This document shows positions 20,534-33,380 of a stretch of DNA of 64,000 nucleotides, in pieces. How positions within the stretch are numbered: position 1 is the stretch's first letter; every line of letters begins with the position of its first letter. This stretch comes from Fallopia convolvulus. Taxonomy: Eukaryota; Streptophyta; Magnoliopsida; Caryophyllales; Polygonaceae. A program made the position numbers and the translations under genes. The stretch covers positions 51,028,438 to 51,092,437 of the forward strand of contig OZ024724.1 in the NCBI GenBank assembly GCA_964016875.1. Reading direction: 5' to 3'. A model generated the notes under the pieces. It worked only from the letters and a program-made list of their open reading frames with translations. It did no database searches and was not told the origin of the DNA.

Positions 20534-23500
20534 TCTAGACCTGTTCACATACTGTTTGATACGGGTGCTACCCATTCTTTTATGTCTTCTACTTGCGTGG
20601 CTAGACTAGGATTGACTTGCACTGAGGGGGTATCTTTTGTTGTGGGGCTGCCTGACGGCAGTAAAGTAAGAGGGAATAAGGAGATTTTACAGTGCCCTAT
20701 TAGAATAGGGAATAGAGATTGGTATGCAAATTTTATAGTAATGCAGTTGTCGCCGGATGATGACGTGATTCTGGGAATGGATTGGATGATGCGTTATCAA
20801 GCAGTTTTGGATACACACAGAGGTACGGTTACAGTGACCGCAGATGATGAGACCAGACATGTGTGTCAAGAGTTAGAGCAGGAGGGGCCCGGATCGGTGA
20901 TTAGTATGGTGAAGGCCGCCAAGTTGCTCAATGACGAATGTGTAGGATATTGGTGTTATGTCCTTCAGGGGGACAAGGCGGAACCGCACATTCAGGACAT
21001 ACCAGTAGTGTGCGAGTTTGAGGACGTTTTTCCTGAGGAACTTCCAGGATTACCTCCTCAGAGAGAGGTGGATTTTGGGATTGAGTTGGAGCCGGGAACA
21101 AGGCCGATTTCGAGAGCCCCATATCGCATGGCCCCGATGGAGATGCAGGAGCTGAAAGCACAATTAGAGGAACTGTTATAAAAGGGCTACGTACGACCGA
21201 GTGCGTCGCCATGGGGAGCTCCAGTTCTGTTTGTGAAGAAGAAGGATGGTTCTCTCCGTTTGTGTATCGATTATCGGAAGTTGAACCGCGTTACCATCAA
21301 GAACAAGTATCCGTTGCCGCGTATTGATGATTTGTTGGATCAGTTGCAGGGGGCTACTGTGTTCTCCAAAGTGGATTTGAGGTCAGGATATCACCAGCTG
21401 AGGATTCGGGAAGAGGATATACCTAAGACGGCTTTCCGAACGAGATATGGACATTATGAGTTTGTAGTGATGCCGTTCGGACTGACGAATGCACCCGCTG
21501 TATTTATGGAGTTGATGAACCGGGTGTTTATAGACTACTTGGACAGATTCGTAGTAGTATTCATTGACGACATTCTGATATACTCTCGGAGTAAGGAGGA
21601 GCACGCCGAGCATCTTAGGCTGGTGTTGGGAGTATTGAGATAGCATCGATTGTTTGCTAAGCTGTCCAAGTGTGAGTTTTGGTTGCCGGAAGTTACCTTT
21701 TTAGGGCATGTAGTATCTGCCCAAGGAGTTATGGTGGATCCGTCAAAGATTGAAGCTGTAAAAGCATGGGAACCTCCGAAGAATGTGAAGGAAGTGCGAG
21801 TTTTCTGGGATTAGGAGGGTATTACAGGAGGTTTGTGGAAGGGTTTTCCCGGATAGCCCAACCACTTACCAACTTGCTTAAGAAGACGACTCGTTTTGAG
21901 TGGAATGAAGCTTGTCAGCGGAGTTTTGACGAGCTGAAGAGGAGGTTGACTTCGGCTCCTATATTAGCTCTTCCCCAGGGGAATGAGGATTTTGTGATTT
22001 ACAGTGACGCTTCTAAGATAGGTCTGGGCTGTGTGCTGATACAGAGGGACAGAGTGATTGCTTATGCTTCTAGACAGTTGAAGCCGAACGAGCAGAATTA
22101 TCCTACTCATGATTTGGAGTTGGCAGCTGTGGTACACGCTCTGAAGATTTGGCGTCATTACTTGTATGGGAGTACCTGCAAAGTGATGACAGATCACAAG
22201 AGTCTCAAGTATATCTTCACTCAGAGGGAGTTGAATATGCGACAGAGGAGATGGCTTGAATTACTGAAAGATTACGACCTTGAGATTCTTTACCACCCAG
22301 GGAAAGCGAATGTAGTCGCTGATGCCCTCAGCAGAAAGACGCCTCAGGAGAGTATGTTGGCTCATCTGACGGCTCAGCCAGAGCTACAGAGGGAGCTGAT
22401 GAGGTACGGAATCGAAGTGCAGATTCAGCGTTATCAGGGTAGTCTGAAAACCCTAGAATGTCGACCGTCTTTACTTGAGGAAGTAAGGCAGAAGCAAGAA
22501 GATTGCCCGATGATTCAGGATTTGAGGCAGAGATTGAGCCGTGGAGAGGCACCCGACTTTGCAGAGAGAGCAGATGGTATTTTGAGTTTACGTGGTCGGA
22601 TTTGTGTGCCTCGAGATGTAGAGTTGAGGCAGAAGATTTTGCAAGAGGCTCATGCTACACCTTACTCAATCCACCCCGGGGCGAGTAAGATGTACAAGGA
22701 TTTGCGACAATTTTATTGGTGGGATGGCATGAAGCCGGATGTAGCGAGAATCGTCGCTAAATGTCAGGTCTTCCAGCAGGTGAAGATTGAGCATCAGAGA
22801 CCCGGGGGAATGCTTCAGTCGCTTCCTATTCCAGAATGGAAGTGGGAGGATATATCCATGGATTTTGTCACCGGTTTGAGACTCAGCAGAGGCCATGATG
22901 CCATCTGGGTAGTGGTGGATAGACTAACGAAGACTGCTCGCTTTTTGCCTATCAGAGAGACATGGCAAGTGAGCAAGTTAGTGGAGGTGTTTATTAATCA
23001 GATAGTTAGACTGCACGGAGTGCCTAAGACGATTGTATCGGACCGAGATGGGCGTTTTACTTCCAGGTATTGGCAGCAGGTGCATGAGGCTTTAGGGACG
23101 AGATTACATTTCACGACTGCTTACCATCCGCAGTCGGACGGTCAGATAGAGAGGACGATTCAGACACTAGAGGATATGCTGAGGTCCTGTGTATTGGACT
23201 GGGGAGGACAGTGGTCGGATCACTTGGCTTTGATAGAGTTTGCCTATAATAACAGTTGGCATTCGTCGATTTAGATGGCTCCTTATGAGGCCTTATATGG
23301 TCGGAAGTGTAGAACACCGCTGTGTTGGGATGATCCCTCGGATGTAGTAGGAGAGAGGCCACAGATGATTGAGGAGACGATCGGGAAAGTGGCCTTAATC
23401 AGAGAGAGAATGTTAGCTGCTCAGAGTCGCCAGAAGTCCTATGCAGACAAGAGGCGTAGACCGTTAGAGTTCGAGGTCGGAGCCCACGTCTAGTTGAGAG

Positions 23501-23931
23501 TATCGCCTACCCGCGGAATAAGAAGATTCGGGGTGAAAGGGAAGCTAAGTCCCCGATATATCGGTCCGTTCGAGATTCTGGAGAGAGTAGGCGAGGTGGC
23601 TTACAGGCTAGCGTTACCGCGTGCTTTGGAAGGAGTGCACCCTGTATTCCATGTTTCACAGCTGAGACAGTATGTCCCGGATCCTAGTCACAGACTGAAT
23701 TATGAGGATATGGTGGTAGAACCAGATCACACTTTTCGGGAACAACCGCTGAAGATTTTAGATCGACGAATGAAGAAGCTGCGGAACTAGGAGATTCCTC
23801 TGGTGTTAATTCAGTGGTCTCGACGAGGAGTCGAGGAGGCCACTTGGGAGACGGAGTCCAGAATGGGTGAGAGTTATCCAGAAATTTACCCGAGTTTAGT
23901 AGAGGTGTTTGAGGGGAAAGTTAGTAATTAG
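20534..23931 (+). pseudogene. pol: Tekay pol: protease, RT, RNase H, integrase, chromodomain
   Basis: Protease has LFDTGATHSF (about 20554). RT runs from about 21100, with VDLRSGYHQ and the catalytic FIDD in VVFIDDILIYS. RNase H has YSDASKIGLGCVL and ADALSRK. Integrase has the GASKMYKDLRQFYWW zinc-region and core residues in MDFVTG, VSDRDGRF and the glutamate of IERTIQ. GPF-type RYIGPFEI and a C-terminal chromodomain (IPLVLIQWSRRGVEEATWE) end it; the chromodomain would target new insertions to heterochromatin. Stops: TAA at 21179, TAG at 21641, 23272, 23491 and 23788. A one-base deletion lies near 21798. No active polyprotein can be made. Confidence 0.9.
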
Positions 23932-24160
23932 TGTATTGTTTTCAGATTCGATGTTTACTTCGTGATCCTTGTTTGCTTGACTTGTTGTTTGACTGTTTAA
24001 ATTTTGTTGACGTGTCGCGTATTTTGAATAGCTAATATTGGTTATGATTACTGTCATCAATCAATTCTGGTTCGAGGAAGAACCTCCTTAAGGGGGAGAG
24101 GTTGTGAAAACCCTCGAATATCTTTTCCTTTGCGTAAAAGTTTCGGGACGAAACTTTCTT

Positions 24161-24168
24161 AAGGGGGG
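24161..24168 (+). other. Tekay polypurine tract
   Basis: AAGGGGGG ends five bases before the 3' LTR and primes plus-strand synthesis. A second similar tract, AAGGGGGAG, lies at 24089-24097. Confidence 0.85.
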
Positions 24169-24173
24169 TAGCA

Positions 24174-26534
24174 TGTAATATTCGTGTTCCTTTTTTCCCT
24201 CTAATCGGAAAAACGAGTTTCTTAGTCTACAAGCGATCTAATTTCTTGACCCGCAGGTAACCTCATTTAAAAATAGTATTTATTAGTTGATTAGCTAATT
24301 CTCGTTGCAAGCTCCGTTTCCACAATTCCGTTAATTAAAACAATATGTACTCTTTTGAGGTTGGGCCGAGAAGTCCATAGTTGGACTGTTCCAACCCCTT
24401 CGGTGGTTCTTTTCCTGCGACCTAATTCTCTAAATTATAGTATCTTATAACAAAAACTATATCATTAATTAAAAATAATAATATCTATCCGCTTTATAAT
24501 TACCAATTCTTTATCCGAAGCCACCGTTTGCAAAGGCTGTAGACCTTTTCTTCTCTGCCAAAAAAATAAAAAAAATAAAAGAGAGAAAGACGACCTTCGT
24601 TCTTCTTAATTCACACAAAAGCGAACACATCTTCTGGCCTCATTCTCTGTTCACGCAAAATCGAAATCTGGTAAACACGTTTATTCTTGATCACCTTCTT
24701 TTGGGTTGACACATGGGTTGTTTTGATCGAATACAGGGGAGGGGGTTTACATCAATCTTATATATATATATTTTTGTTTGGAGGAAATAGACATGTTGAT
24801 TAGTATTTTTCATAATAGGACTGTATGTGGTCAAGGTGAGTGGTTAATTTAATTAAGTGGGTTGGTTTTATTAACAAGGTTGTATCCTTTTCAATCGTTT
24901 TAGTTTCAAAAAAAAAATATAGTTTGTGTGTGTGCAAGGTCTTGGTTAAATAGGCAGTGATGAGGAAAGTAGGTTTGGGTTTATGTGAACGTTATTATGG
25001 GTCAAATTTGCTAAATTGATTAGGAGTCGTTCTGGGCAGGGTAATTAATCTTGGTTAAGTTTAATGGGTAATTTAATATAAGTGATAGCCGATTGTGTTA
25101 TATCTTTATATTGATTTTGTTCGTATTTATTATATGGCTTGAGTTTGTCTTAGGATGGTACTTTATTTATCTATTATATGGATTTGATCAATCAGGTTTA
25201 ACAAGAACTGAGTGTGGTTTGGGAAATTTATACGTGTTTGAACTAAGCTGATTAAGCCACATGTTTGGATTGTTGGTTGTGTCTAACTAGTAGCGTTAAT
25301 TAGGGAATGTTTAACAGAAACTAAGTTGGGTTTGGAAATTAATTAGTGTTTCGTTCACAAAGGATCGTTAAGTTATATCGTAGACCGTAACTAATTCAAC
25401 CATACTCGTTAATATTTTTATTAGGGAATTATTTTTGCTCAATCTCTTAGTTTCCGTCTTCAACAAGGAACCCAGCTTTTGTTCTAAAGGTAAGTCGTTT
25501 TTCGACTTGCTCGGTTCTTTTCTCCCTTGTTAGACTGCGTATCGATATTGTAGGACGGGTTTTGGGAACTAGTCCCGAATACCTTTTATATTGTTTTGAA
25601 CTCCTTGTGTGTTGGGTGCGTTAATGATTTTAAATGTGATTTATCGGAAGTTATTTTGGAACGTTTTCTCTGTGTTGGTACTGTTTCCGACACGGCCCAT
25701 TGTAGCTGGTGTTGAGAAAGAGTTGGCTAATTTGACCCGTGTGACTGGGAAAATCGTACCCTTTCAAACGAAAATTATTATCTGTGTGTTTTTGGCAAGC
25801 GCTCCAGTGGAGGCTTAACCCGGAGTTAGAAGGGAGATTGGGAAGTGGAGTGGGAGGGCCTGCCTCTGCACTCGGCGCGGTGATGAGCGCCTTGGAAGAC
25901 GGATTGTGGACAAAGGAAGAATTGCATTGTTGTGTGACTGTGATTGCAAATGCGTATGTGACTGTTGTGACTGACATAATTAATTTAGGTATTGGCCTCT
26001 AGAGTTATGATTGCGGTTGTGGATTTGTATGCTGACTTTAGAGAAATGATTTCAAAGCGTTCTACAGTTTCCATATTCTTTCTAACTTGGTAGATTAGAC
26101 GCTGACCCTTCGGGGAACATTTTTCAGTTCCAGGTATGAATCAGGGAGCCGTGCAGGAACTGAGGCAAGATGGCGGGCCGGAGCAGTAGAGAGCGCGTGT
26201 CATAGTGGGATTGGTTTATATTAGTTATTTATATTAGTTAGAATATTGATTTTAATATTTGTTAGACATAGTGGTATTTTGTTTCAGTTATTGTCTTTTG
26301 GATCAGATAGTTCAGTTTCAGTAGGCGTTATGACATATTTGGTTATTTATAATTTTCGGGGATTCATGCATGATTACGTTTTCTAAGTTTTATTAAATAA
26401 AGGTTGGATGTTTTATTATGTTTTTCTCGTCGTGCCCGAGTTGTAAGGTCCTACAGTGTAGTTGTCAACCTAAATAATAGTACCTTGTGAGGTCTATTCC
26501 CTAGTAGCGCCTCGTCGAAAGACGGGGTGTTACA
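24174..26534 (+). repeat. Tekay 3' LTR (2361 bp)
   Basis: It starts TGTAATATTCGTG and ends GGGTGTTACA. It holds about 203 bases (about 25938-26140) absent from the 5' LTR, including GCTGACCCTTCGGGGAAC, which looks like original LTR sequence. TGA occurs at both edges of the difference, pointing to a deletion in the 5' LTR. Confidence 0.93.
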
Positions 26535-26805
26535 AATTGGTATCAGAGCCAGCTTGGCAACAGGGCACATGGAACTGACCAACAAAGAGTACCCGAGGTC
26601 CAATTTAAAACCAAAACCGGCCGGTGTTTTCAAATGTTTTTACTGGGATAGACATGTTGCATATAGGGGGTAGGTGACACGTCGCGACTCCGCCCCATCA
26701 GCCGAAGGACCTCACGTAGAATAGTAAGAATTAGGTTGAAAAATAGAATGTTTAAGTTTTGACTGTGGGACTTTCTATTATAGATGGCCCCACCAACCAG
26801 AGCTA
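26535..26805 (+). repeat. Extra copy of the Tekay primer site, leader and gag start
   Basis: By eye this is identical to 18786-19056: the primer site GGTATCAGAGCC, the leader, and the gag start ATGGCCCCACCAACCAGAG. It breaks off at GAGCTA and joins Retand protease sequence. It shows a second Tekay copy once followed the 3' LTR and was deleted together with about 0.3 kb of the Retand. Confidence 0.92.
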
Positions 26806-29800
26806 TAACGTAAGTCAATTTCCTCGTGATGGACTGCCCATCATGCTATAACGTAATCTTGGGACGCCCTTGGTTACACGACATGAAAGCCGTATCGTCC
26901 ACCTACCACCAAACGGTGAAATTTCCAACGCCATGGGGAATAGACGAAATTCGTGGGGATCAGAGGTTGGCTAGGGAGTGTTACAAGGCAACTCTCAAGC
27001 CGACAACTCTGAGACCTGAAGCATAGCAATTACAGAACGTCACCCCTCCGCCGGAGCGAACTGAAGACAGAGAAAAAGCGGAGGAGGTGACCTTAGAGGA
27101 AGGGAAAGTCGTCAAGATTGGAGAAAATCTGGAACTATCAGTCAGAGAAGAATTGGTAACATTCCTGAAGAATCACAAGGGTTGCTTCGCTTGGAGTCAT
27201 GAAGACATGACTGGATAGACCCTTCCATCATCACACACAAACTCAACGTAGATCTTGAATACCCTCCAGTCAGGCAAAAGAGACGGAAGTTCACCCTGGA
27301 GCGAATACAAGCGGTCGATGAAGAGGTCAAAAAATTACTGGACACCGGAAAAATCAGAGAAGTGAAGTACCCCGATTGGCTAGCTAACGTAGTTGTGGTG
27401 CCTAAGAAGAATGGAAAGTGGAGGGTTTGCGTGGATTTCACCGACTTCAACAGAGCCTGCCCCAAGGATTCTTTCCCTCTTCCCCACATAGACTCAATGG
27501 TGGACGCAACCGCGGGTCACGAACTACTTACCTTCATGGATGCGTTCAGCGGTTATCACCAGATCCAGATGGAGCCGGAAGACCAAGAGAAAACCTCCTT
27601 CATCACAGGGCAGGGAACGTATTGCTATCGCGTAATGCCCTTCAGTTTGAGAAACGCCGGGGCTACTTACCAAAGATTAGTCAATCGGATGTTTCGCGAC
27701 CACATTGGCAAAACGATGGAGGTGTATATCGACGATATGGTGGTAAAAAGCACAAGCGCCTCCCTACATAAGGGGAACTTAGAAGAAGCGTTCAAAGTCC
27801 TCGAAGAATACAACATGAAGCTGAATCCCCAAAAGTGCATCTTTGGGGTACAATCTGGGACTTTCTTGGGACATGTGGTAACCAAGCGAGGGATTGTGGC
27901 CAGCCCAAATCAAGTGCGGGCAATTGCTTCCCTGAAATCCCCACGAAGCGTAAGAGACGTGCAGAAGCTAACCGACATGATAGCTGCGTTAAACCGTTTT
28001 ATCTCCAAGTCCTAGGATAAGTGCCGACTATTCTACGAGGAACTAAAGAAGAACAAGAGCTTCCAGTGGACAGAAAAACACGAGGCCGCCTTCCAAGAGC
28101 TGAAGGGCTACTTCGCCAATCCCCTATTACTGGCTAAACCAACTCTAGGGGAGGTGCTACACCTCTACTTGGCTGTATCAGACCGCGCACTAAGTGGAGT
28201 CCTGGTCAATGAAGAAGACGGCCAACATGTTCCGGTTTATTTCGTGAGCCGAACGATGGTGTCCGCCGAAACGCGCTACTTTCCAACAAAAAAACTGGTC
28301 CTGGCGGTCGTGATGTGCTCGAATAAACTCCGACCATACTTCGAGTCACACACTATCATCGTCCTGACGAATTACCCCCTCCGACAGATCATGCAAAAAC
28401 CAGAATTTTCAGGAAGGATGGCAAAGTGGGCAATCCACCTAAGCGGGTACGACGTCAGATATGAACCTCGAAAAGCAATCAAGTCGCAGGTACTGGCCGA
28501 CTTCGTTGCCGACTTCACCCCAACTCTTGAAGAAAGCGCTAAGGAGGAGGTCTTGATGTCATCCCTCGACGAACCTGAGGAAGAATGGATACTAAACACC
28601 GATGGAGCCTCAAACGCAAGAGGAGCAGGGCTCGGTGTCGTGCTAAAGTCGGCAAGGGGGAAACAGTAGCTCGGGTGGTTAGATGCAATTTTGAAGCCAC
28701 TAACAACGAGTCGGAATATGAAGCTCTCATCTTTGGGCTGGAATTGGCTAAAGATTTGTCCATCAAGAAGATCAAGGTACGCGCCGACTCCTTACTCATC
28801 ATCAATCAGATCCTGGGCATCTTCGACGCCAAAGATGATAGGATGGCCAGTTACCTCAATGTGGTTAAAGCACTATCCGAGAATTTCGAGCAAATACAAT
28901 TCGAACAAATTCCTCGAGATCAAAATGCACCGGCGTATGCCCTAGCCGGTCTAGGCTCTACCCTAGACCCTAGGGATTACGACAATATACCATTAGTCCA
29001 CTTATTACAGTCGGCTATAACAGAAACATCGGTGACACAGGCTGCTGAACCACCACCAGAGCAGCTCGCCCCGGATATTCTCCAAACATCCACCAATCCA
29101 GGGGTCAGTTCGGACGACCGCTGGACCAAGCCGTACCTCGATTGGTTCCTTCGCGGCGAAGCACCCAAGGACAAGATAGAAGCCAAAGCCTTACAATCAA
29201 AGGCAACGAGGTTCGCCATCTTAAAAGGGGTCCTCTTCCACAAGTCTGCAGCAGGTTTTTTTACAACAGTGCGTAGAAAAAGAAGAGGCCGAGGAAATCA
29301 TGCGTGATGTGCACAGCGGAGACTGCGGTAATCATACTGGGGGTCGCAGTCTTGCTAACAAAATTTTAAGGCAGGGGTGGTATTGGCCCACCGTTCGCCA
29401 AGATGCCATCAAGTATGCCCAAGCATGCGAGGCATGCCAGCGGCACGCACCAGTCCCGCATCAGCCGCTAGAGATTCTCCATCCTTCCATCACCCCCTGG
29501 CCATTCATGCGATGGGGCATGGACATCGTTGGCAAGTTACCCCCGTCTACAGGGCAAAAGGTGTTTTTCCTCGCCATGACAGATTACTTTTCTAAATGGA
29601 TCGAAGCTGAAGCCTTTCGAGAGATCAAAGATAAGCAAGTAATATCATTCATCCAGCACAACATCTTAAGCAGGTTTGGGGTCCCCGCGGAGATTACTTG
29701 CGACAATGGGTCACAATTTATAAGCAAGAAGATGCGCGACTTCTGCAACCAGTGGAACATTGATTTAGTCATGTCCACTCCCAGATACTCGCAAGCCAAC

Positions 29801-30358
29801 GGACAGGCTGAAGCTAGCAACAAGGTAATCATCAATAACCTAAAGAAGCGGCTGATAAAATCCAAAGGGAAGTGGGCCGAGGAATTACCCTATGTACTTT
29901 GGGCCGTTCGCACCACCCCAAAAGGGGCCACCGGACAGACTCCATTTTCACTGGTACACGGCTGCGAAGCTGTTATCCCAACCGAAATCCTAGTCCCAAC
30001 CGCAAGGTACGGGCTCGCTACCTCGGAGAGCAACGGACGTGAGTTAGAAGCAGACCTGGATACTATCCAAGAACTCAGAGAGGCCACCCATGCTCGAATC
30101 ACAAGGTACCAACAGCACGTAGCTAGGAGCTACAATAAAAATGTTCGAGTGAAGAGTTTTCAGCTTGGAGACTGGGTATTGCGAAAGGTTTTCCAGAATA
30201 CTACAGAAGCAAACGCTTGCAAGTTGGCACCCACTTGGGAAGGGCCGTACAAGATCACCAAAGTCGCAGGAAACGGAGCCTACCAGCTAGAGTCCAAAGA
30301 TGGAGTAGCGGTGCCACGAAGCTGGAACGCGACTCACCTAAAAAAATATTTCTTCTAA
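26806..30358 (+). pseudogene. pol: Retand pol: protease end, RT, RNase H, archaeal-type RNase H, integrase
   Basis: It resumes with VNFLVMDCPSCYNVILGRP, the C-terminal part of the protease. RT has VDFTDFNRACPKDSFPLP, FMDAFSGYHQI and the catalytic YIDD in EVYIDDMVVKS (about 27724). RNase H has LYLAVSDRALSGVLV. The second RNase H has ILNTDGASNARGAGLG, NNESEYEALI and VRADSLL, typical for Tat elements. Integrase has an HHCC finger (HSGDCGNH, CEACQRH) and a core with MDIVGK, TCDNGSQF and QANGQAEA. Damage: TAG at 27024 and 28013, and one-base shifts near 27216, 28650 and 29258. It ends at a TAA at 30356. Confidence 0.9.
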
Positions 30359-31284
30359 ATTAATTCCTTATCATGATTTATTCCTAGACATTTCTTAGCT
30401 CTAGCTTAGAGAATCTTTAGGCAACATTTGGCTTTTTCAAATAAACGACTCTGAGCACTTGCTCACACCGTCGAATTTTTTTTTGAAATTCTTATCTCAT
30501 CAATCATGTTTTCACACATTTTTACATAATAATTTGCGAATAAATATTCTCCCATTTTTGCACACTCTCTTATTGCTCATAAACGCAAAACATACGCTAA
30601 TCAAAGTTACATACAAACATGAGACGCGTCAAATACACAAAATACCACTCTTAAGACACATGATAATACCGTCTAGAAATGGCGAAATTGTCACGAATAC
30701 AACGTCGACGAAGTAACCCATAAGTTGGTTACCCCTATCTAATTCTGATTTAACGAAACATCCGATTAGTACGGGAAGGGGAAAGCTATAGCATATAACC
30801 CATGCCATATGCGCGGGACGCCGCGAACACGTCAACTCTTAATGACCCTTGGCAGTGGCCAAAGGCAGCCTAATCGTAACAAACTACGCACGACCCCTTT
30901 GCAGAAAATTTAAGCACTCAACGCGCAAAACATGATCCTAGGCAGGATTCACAATAAGTCGCTAACGAGAGGAGCATTAAAAACTCCTTCTTAAAACGCT
31001 AAAACCTGACGCGTACCCCACTTGCGGGCAACACATTCAGGGAGATTCTCCAAGAATCTCCCTATGCTAATATACTACGCAAAATTTCCAAGTGCAGATA
31101 AACAAGCGAATAAAGATAATATCGCGCCATTCAAAGCGCGTCAAAACCATTCAAAAACCGACGCCATACTAGTTTTTATGCCCCAGGCCATAAAATCACC
31201 AAAGTATCCTGATAATCATCCAGCAAAAACAAAAGGAAAAAAAAGAGTACTTCTAGAGAGATCGAAGAGAGACACATCAAGAGC
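30359..31284. other. Retand spacer between integrase and antisense gene, no gene recognised
   Basis: Non-coding sequence on both strands with no recognisable domain. It is where the pol transcript and the antisense gene would both terminate. No clear terminator signal stands out beyond AT-rich stretches. Confidence 0.4.
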
Positions 31285-33133
31285 TTAGTGTCCGCCAGCT
31301 GGGGTCGAAGGTTCCTCCTTGTCCATGGCCTTCTCACCATCACCTTCCTTGATGGACGAGCCCCCATCATCATAGTCTTGACATTTTTCCTTGATCGGGG
31401 AGCTCACATCGTCCTCCTGGTCTTCAGCCACCAGGTATTCTTTGCCATGAGGGGGATGGTCGGCGGGGTAGTATTCCTCCAAGACCTCCAGCTGCGTCTT
31501 CAAGTCCCATTTTGCACTCTTCCCGTCAACAAAGTCCTGCAGCAGCTCCACTTGAGATTTCATCGTGTAATATGCTGCCACGTTTACCACCACCTGGGAA
31601 AAACCTTCGATCTCCTTCTCCGCCTCCGACGCCTTTGCCTCAAGTGATGCCTTTTCAGCTTGAAGATCCTCCACCGATGATTGAAGTTGGCCAACCTTCT
31701 TGTCCAACGAAGCAGCCAGATCCCTCGCCTGCTTCTCTTTTTCCTCCAACGCCCTCATTTCCTCCTGGCAACGGACGTTAGTGGCCATCAGTTCCTGGAA
31801 GGCCTGCGAAATTAAAAGAACAAGATAAATCAGGCAAAAGGCAGAAAAGGGTCAAAGAAATGACAGCGGATATCTAAAGGCTCAGTTAAGCAAGCTTACC
31901 ACTCTTAGCGTTGCACCCACGTGGCTGAACGCAGCGTCAGGGGTGAGGGCTTGGAAGTCCATCTTCACGTTCGGGAGCAAGGTGTCCCCAAAAGTGCTGA
32001 GGAGATCTTTTGGCTCCGCTTTCTTGGCAACATGAGAGGTTGGAGAATCGTCGACCCTTTTCCGTTTCAACGAGAGAGATTTTTTGGTCTCGGAGCTGGG
32101 AGGAGGAGACAAGGGAAGCCTGACCCCACCGGATCTCAGCCGTCGAACCATTGCTGCGGCAGAGGTATCCACGATAGCGCCTGGGGGAGTTTTTTAGCCA
32201 CATTGAGAAAAGAAGACATGGATTTAAAAGTAATTTTGAGGAAATTAAACACATGAAAAGTAGAAGAAGGAGCAACCAACCTGATTTCTTCTTGGAGGAA
32301 CTCATCATGTCAGAGGACAAGGGAGTGACTTCTGTTTCAGTTTTGTCTTCGTCGGATCCTGGAGATTCTTCGTCTTCACCACTACCCGCTGGGTCAGGAC
32401 AGATCTTCTTAGGTTTTCGCTTTTCAGCCTTGATCTTTAACAGGCGTCAACACACACCCGTATCCGTGCTCTTGGAGTTGATTCCCACCGACACTGCACA
32501 GGAAAGACAGATATGAAAACAGGAAGACCAGAATAAGCAAAAAAAGAGGTTTAATAAAGAAGATCAGATCATCTTACGAGATGTGTTCCATTCATCTCGA
32601 AAGACGTCTTTCACTTCGTCATCAAGATCGCCTAAAGATGCTTTTTCATCGAAGAAGAATCGGGATTTCCAGCGCCGGGAGGAAATTCTCAGTTTGGGAA
32701 TAAGGGGTTTTTTTGTGTCCCTGGCATGCAAAGTGATGCGACGCGCCCTCTGAGGAACAATTTTATATGCCAAGAGAAGTTCTCCCATGGTCATCTCCAA
32801 ACCCCTCTTTGTGGCAAGCTCATCAATTCGGGCAAGGGTGCGCCAAGTGGTTGGAAGGATTTGGCATGGAGAAACCTTTAGGGTTTGGATGAATTCCCGA
32901 ATGAAAGGGGAGAAAGGAAATTTTAAACCTAAAGAAAAGGGGTAATCGAGAAAGCAGATCCACCCTGGCCGAACCAAATCAATGAATTCGACAGTCGGGG
33001 CATGGAAACGGGTCCCCTTTGGAAAGCCACCGAAGGAGATCCAGTCGGCGATCTCCTCCGGCGTCATATCACAGCGGTGAAGATCTTGGGGACCCAGGGA
33101 TGGAGAAGAAACGAAAGTCAAAACTCTGACCAT
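31285..33133 (-). CDS. Retand antisense gene (aORF): putative gypsy-type transposon protein with coiled coil, one in-frame stop
   Basis: Four minus-strand exons fit GT...AG rules and keep frame: 33133-32578, 32493-32281, 32180-31900, 31803-31285, giving 522 codons. Exon 1 (MVRVLTFVSSPSLG, MTPEEIADW, FPKGTRFHAP, RPGWICFLDYPFSLGLKFP) matches the 'putative gypsy type transposon' family (PF04195) found on the opposite strand of Tat elements. Exons 2-3 are Lys/Ser/Glu-rich with KRKPKK and SLKRKRVDD, possible nuclear signals. Exon 4 is a heptad coiled coil (EEMRALEEKEKQARDLAASL) with an acidic tail. There is one in-frame TGA at 32449-32447, likely CGA to TGA at a CpG. The role in the element is unknown. 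It is otherwise the least damaged transposon gene here. Confidence 0.75.
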
Positions 33134-33380
33134 GGAGATTGAAGCAGAAAAAAGCTAGAGATGAGGAAGAAGAAGTGTTACTTGAGAAGACGAAAGCAGG
33201 GATTGAGAAGGAAAGAAGGCGTGGGCTAGATAATGATGAGAACAAAGAGCCTCTCGGGTCATTAAAGAGAAACGGCGGAATCAGATCCCGTATTCCGAGG
33301 CGCTCTCCAAAACGTCCTATCAAGCTTAAATGCAATTTTCGAAATTTGAATTTAAATTTTGAAATTGCATTTAGGGGTAT

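Larger units (their letters stand above)
16628..26805 (+). mobile_element. Tekay/Del chromovirus nested in the Retand, with an extra partial copy at its 3' side
   Basis: LTRs lie at 16628-18785 and 24174-26534, both TGTAATATT...GTTACA. The primer site TTGGTATCAGAGC (initiator tRNA-Met) starts at 18788 and the polypurine tract AAGGGGGG is at 24161. The order is gag, protease, RT, RNase H, integrase, chromodomain, which is the Tekay lineage. After the second LTR the sequence continues with a copy of the primer site and leader (26535-26805). It therefore ends as LTR-internal-LTR-internal rather than at a target duplication. Coding is broken by stops and shifts. Confidence 0.93.

Noticed and set aside
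31921..32256. Plus-strand open frames in the Retand 3' region (31022-32516)
   Set aside because: They are the complement of the spliced antisense gene, whose exons and splice sites give one long consistent frame.
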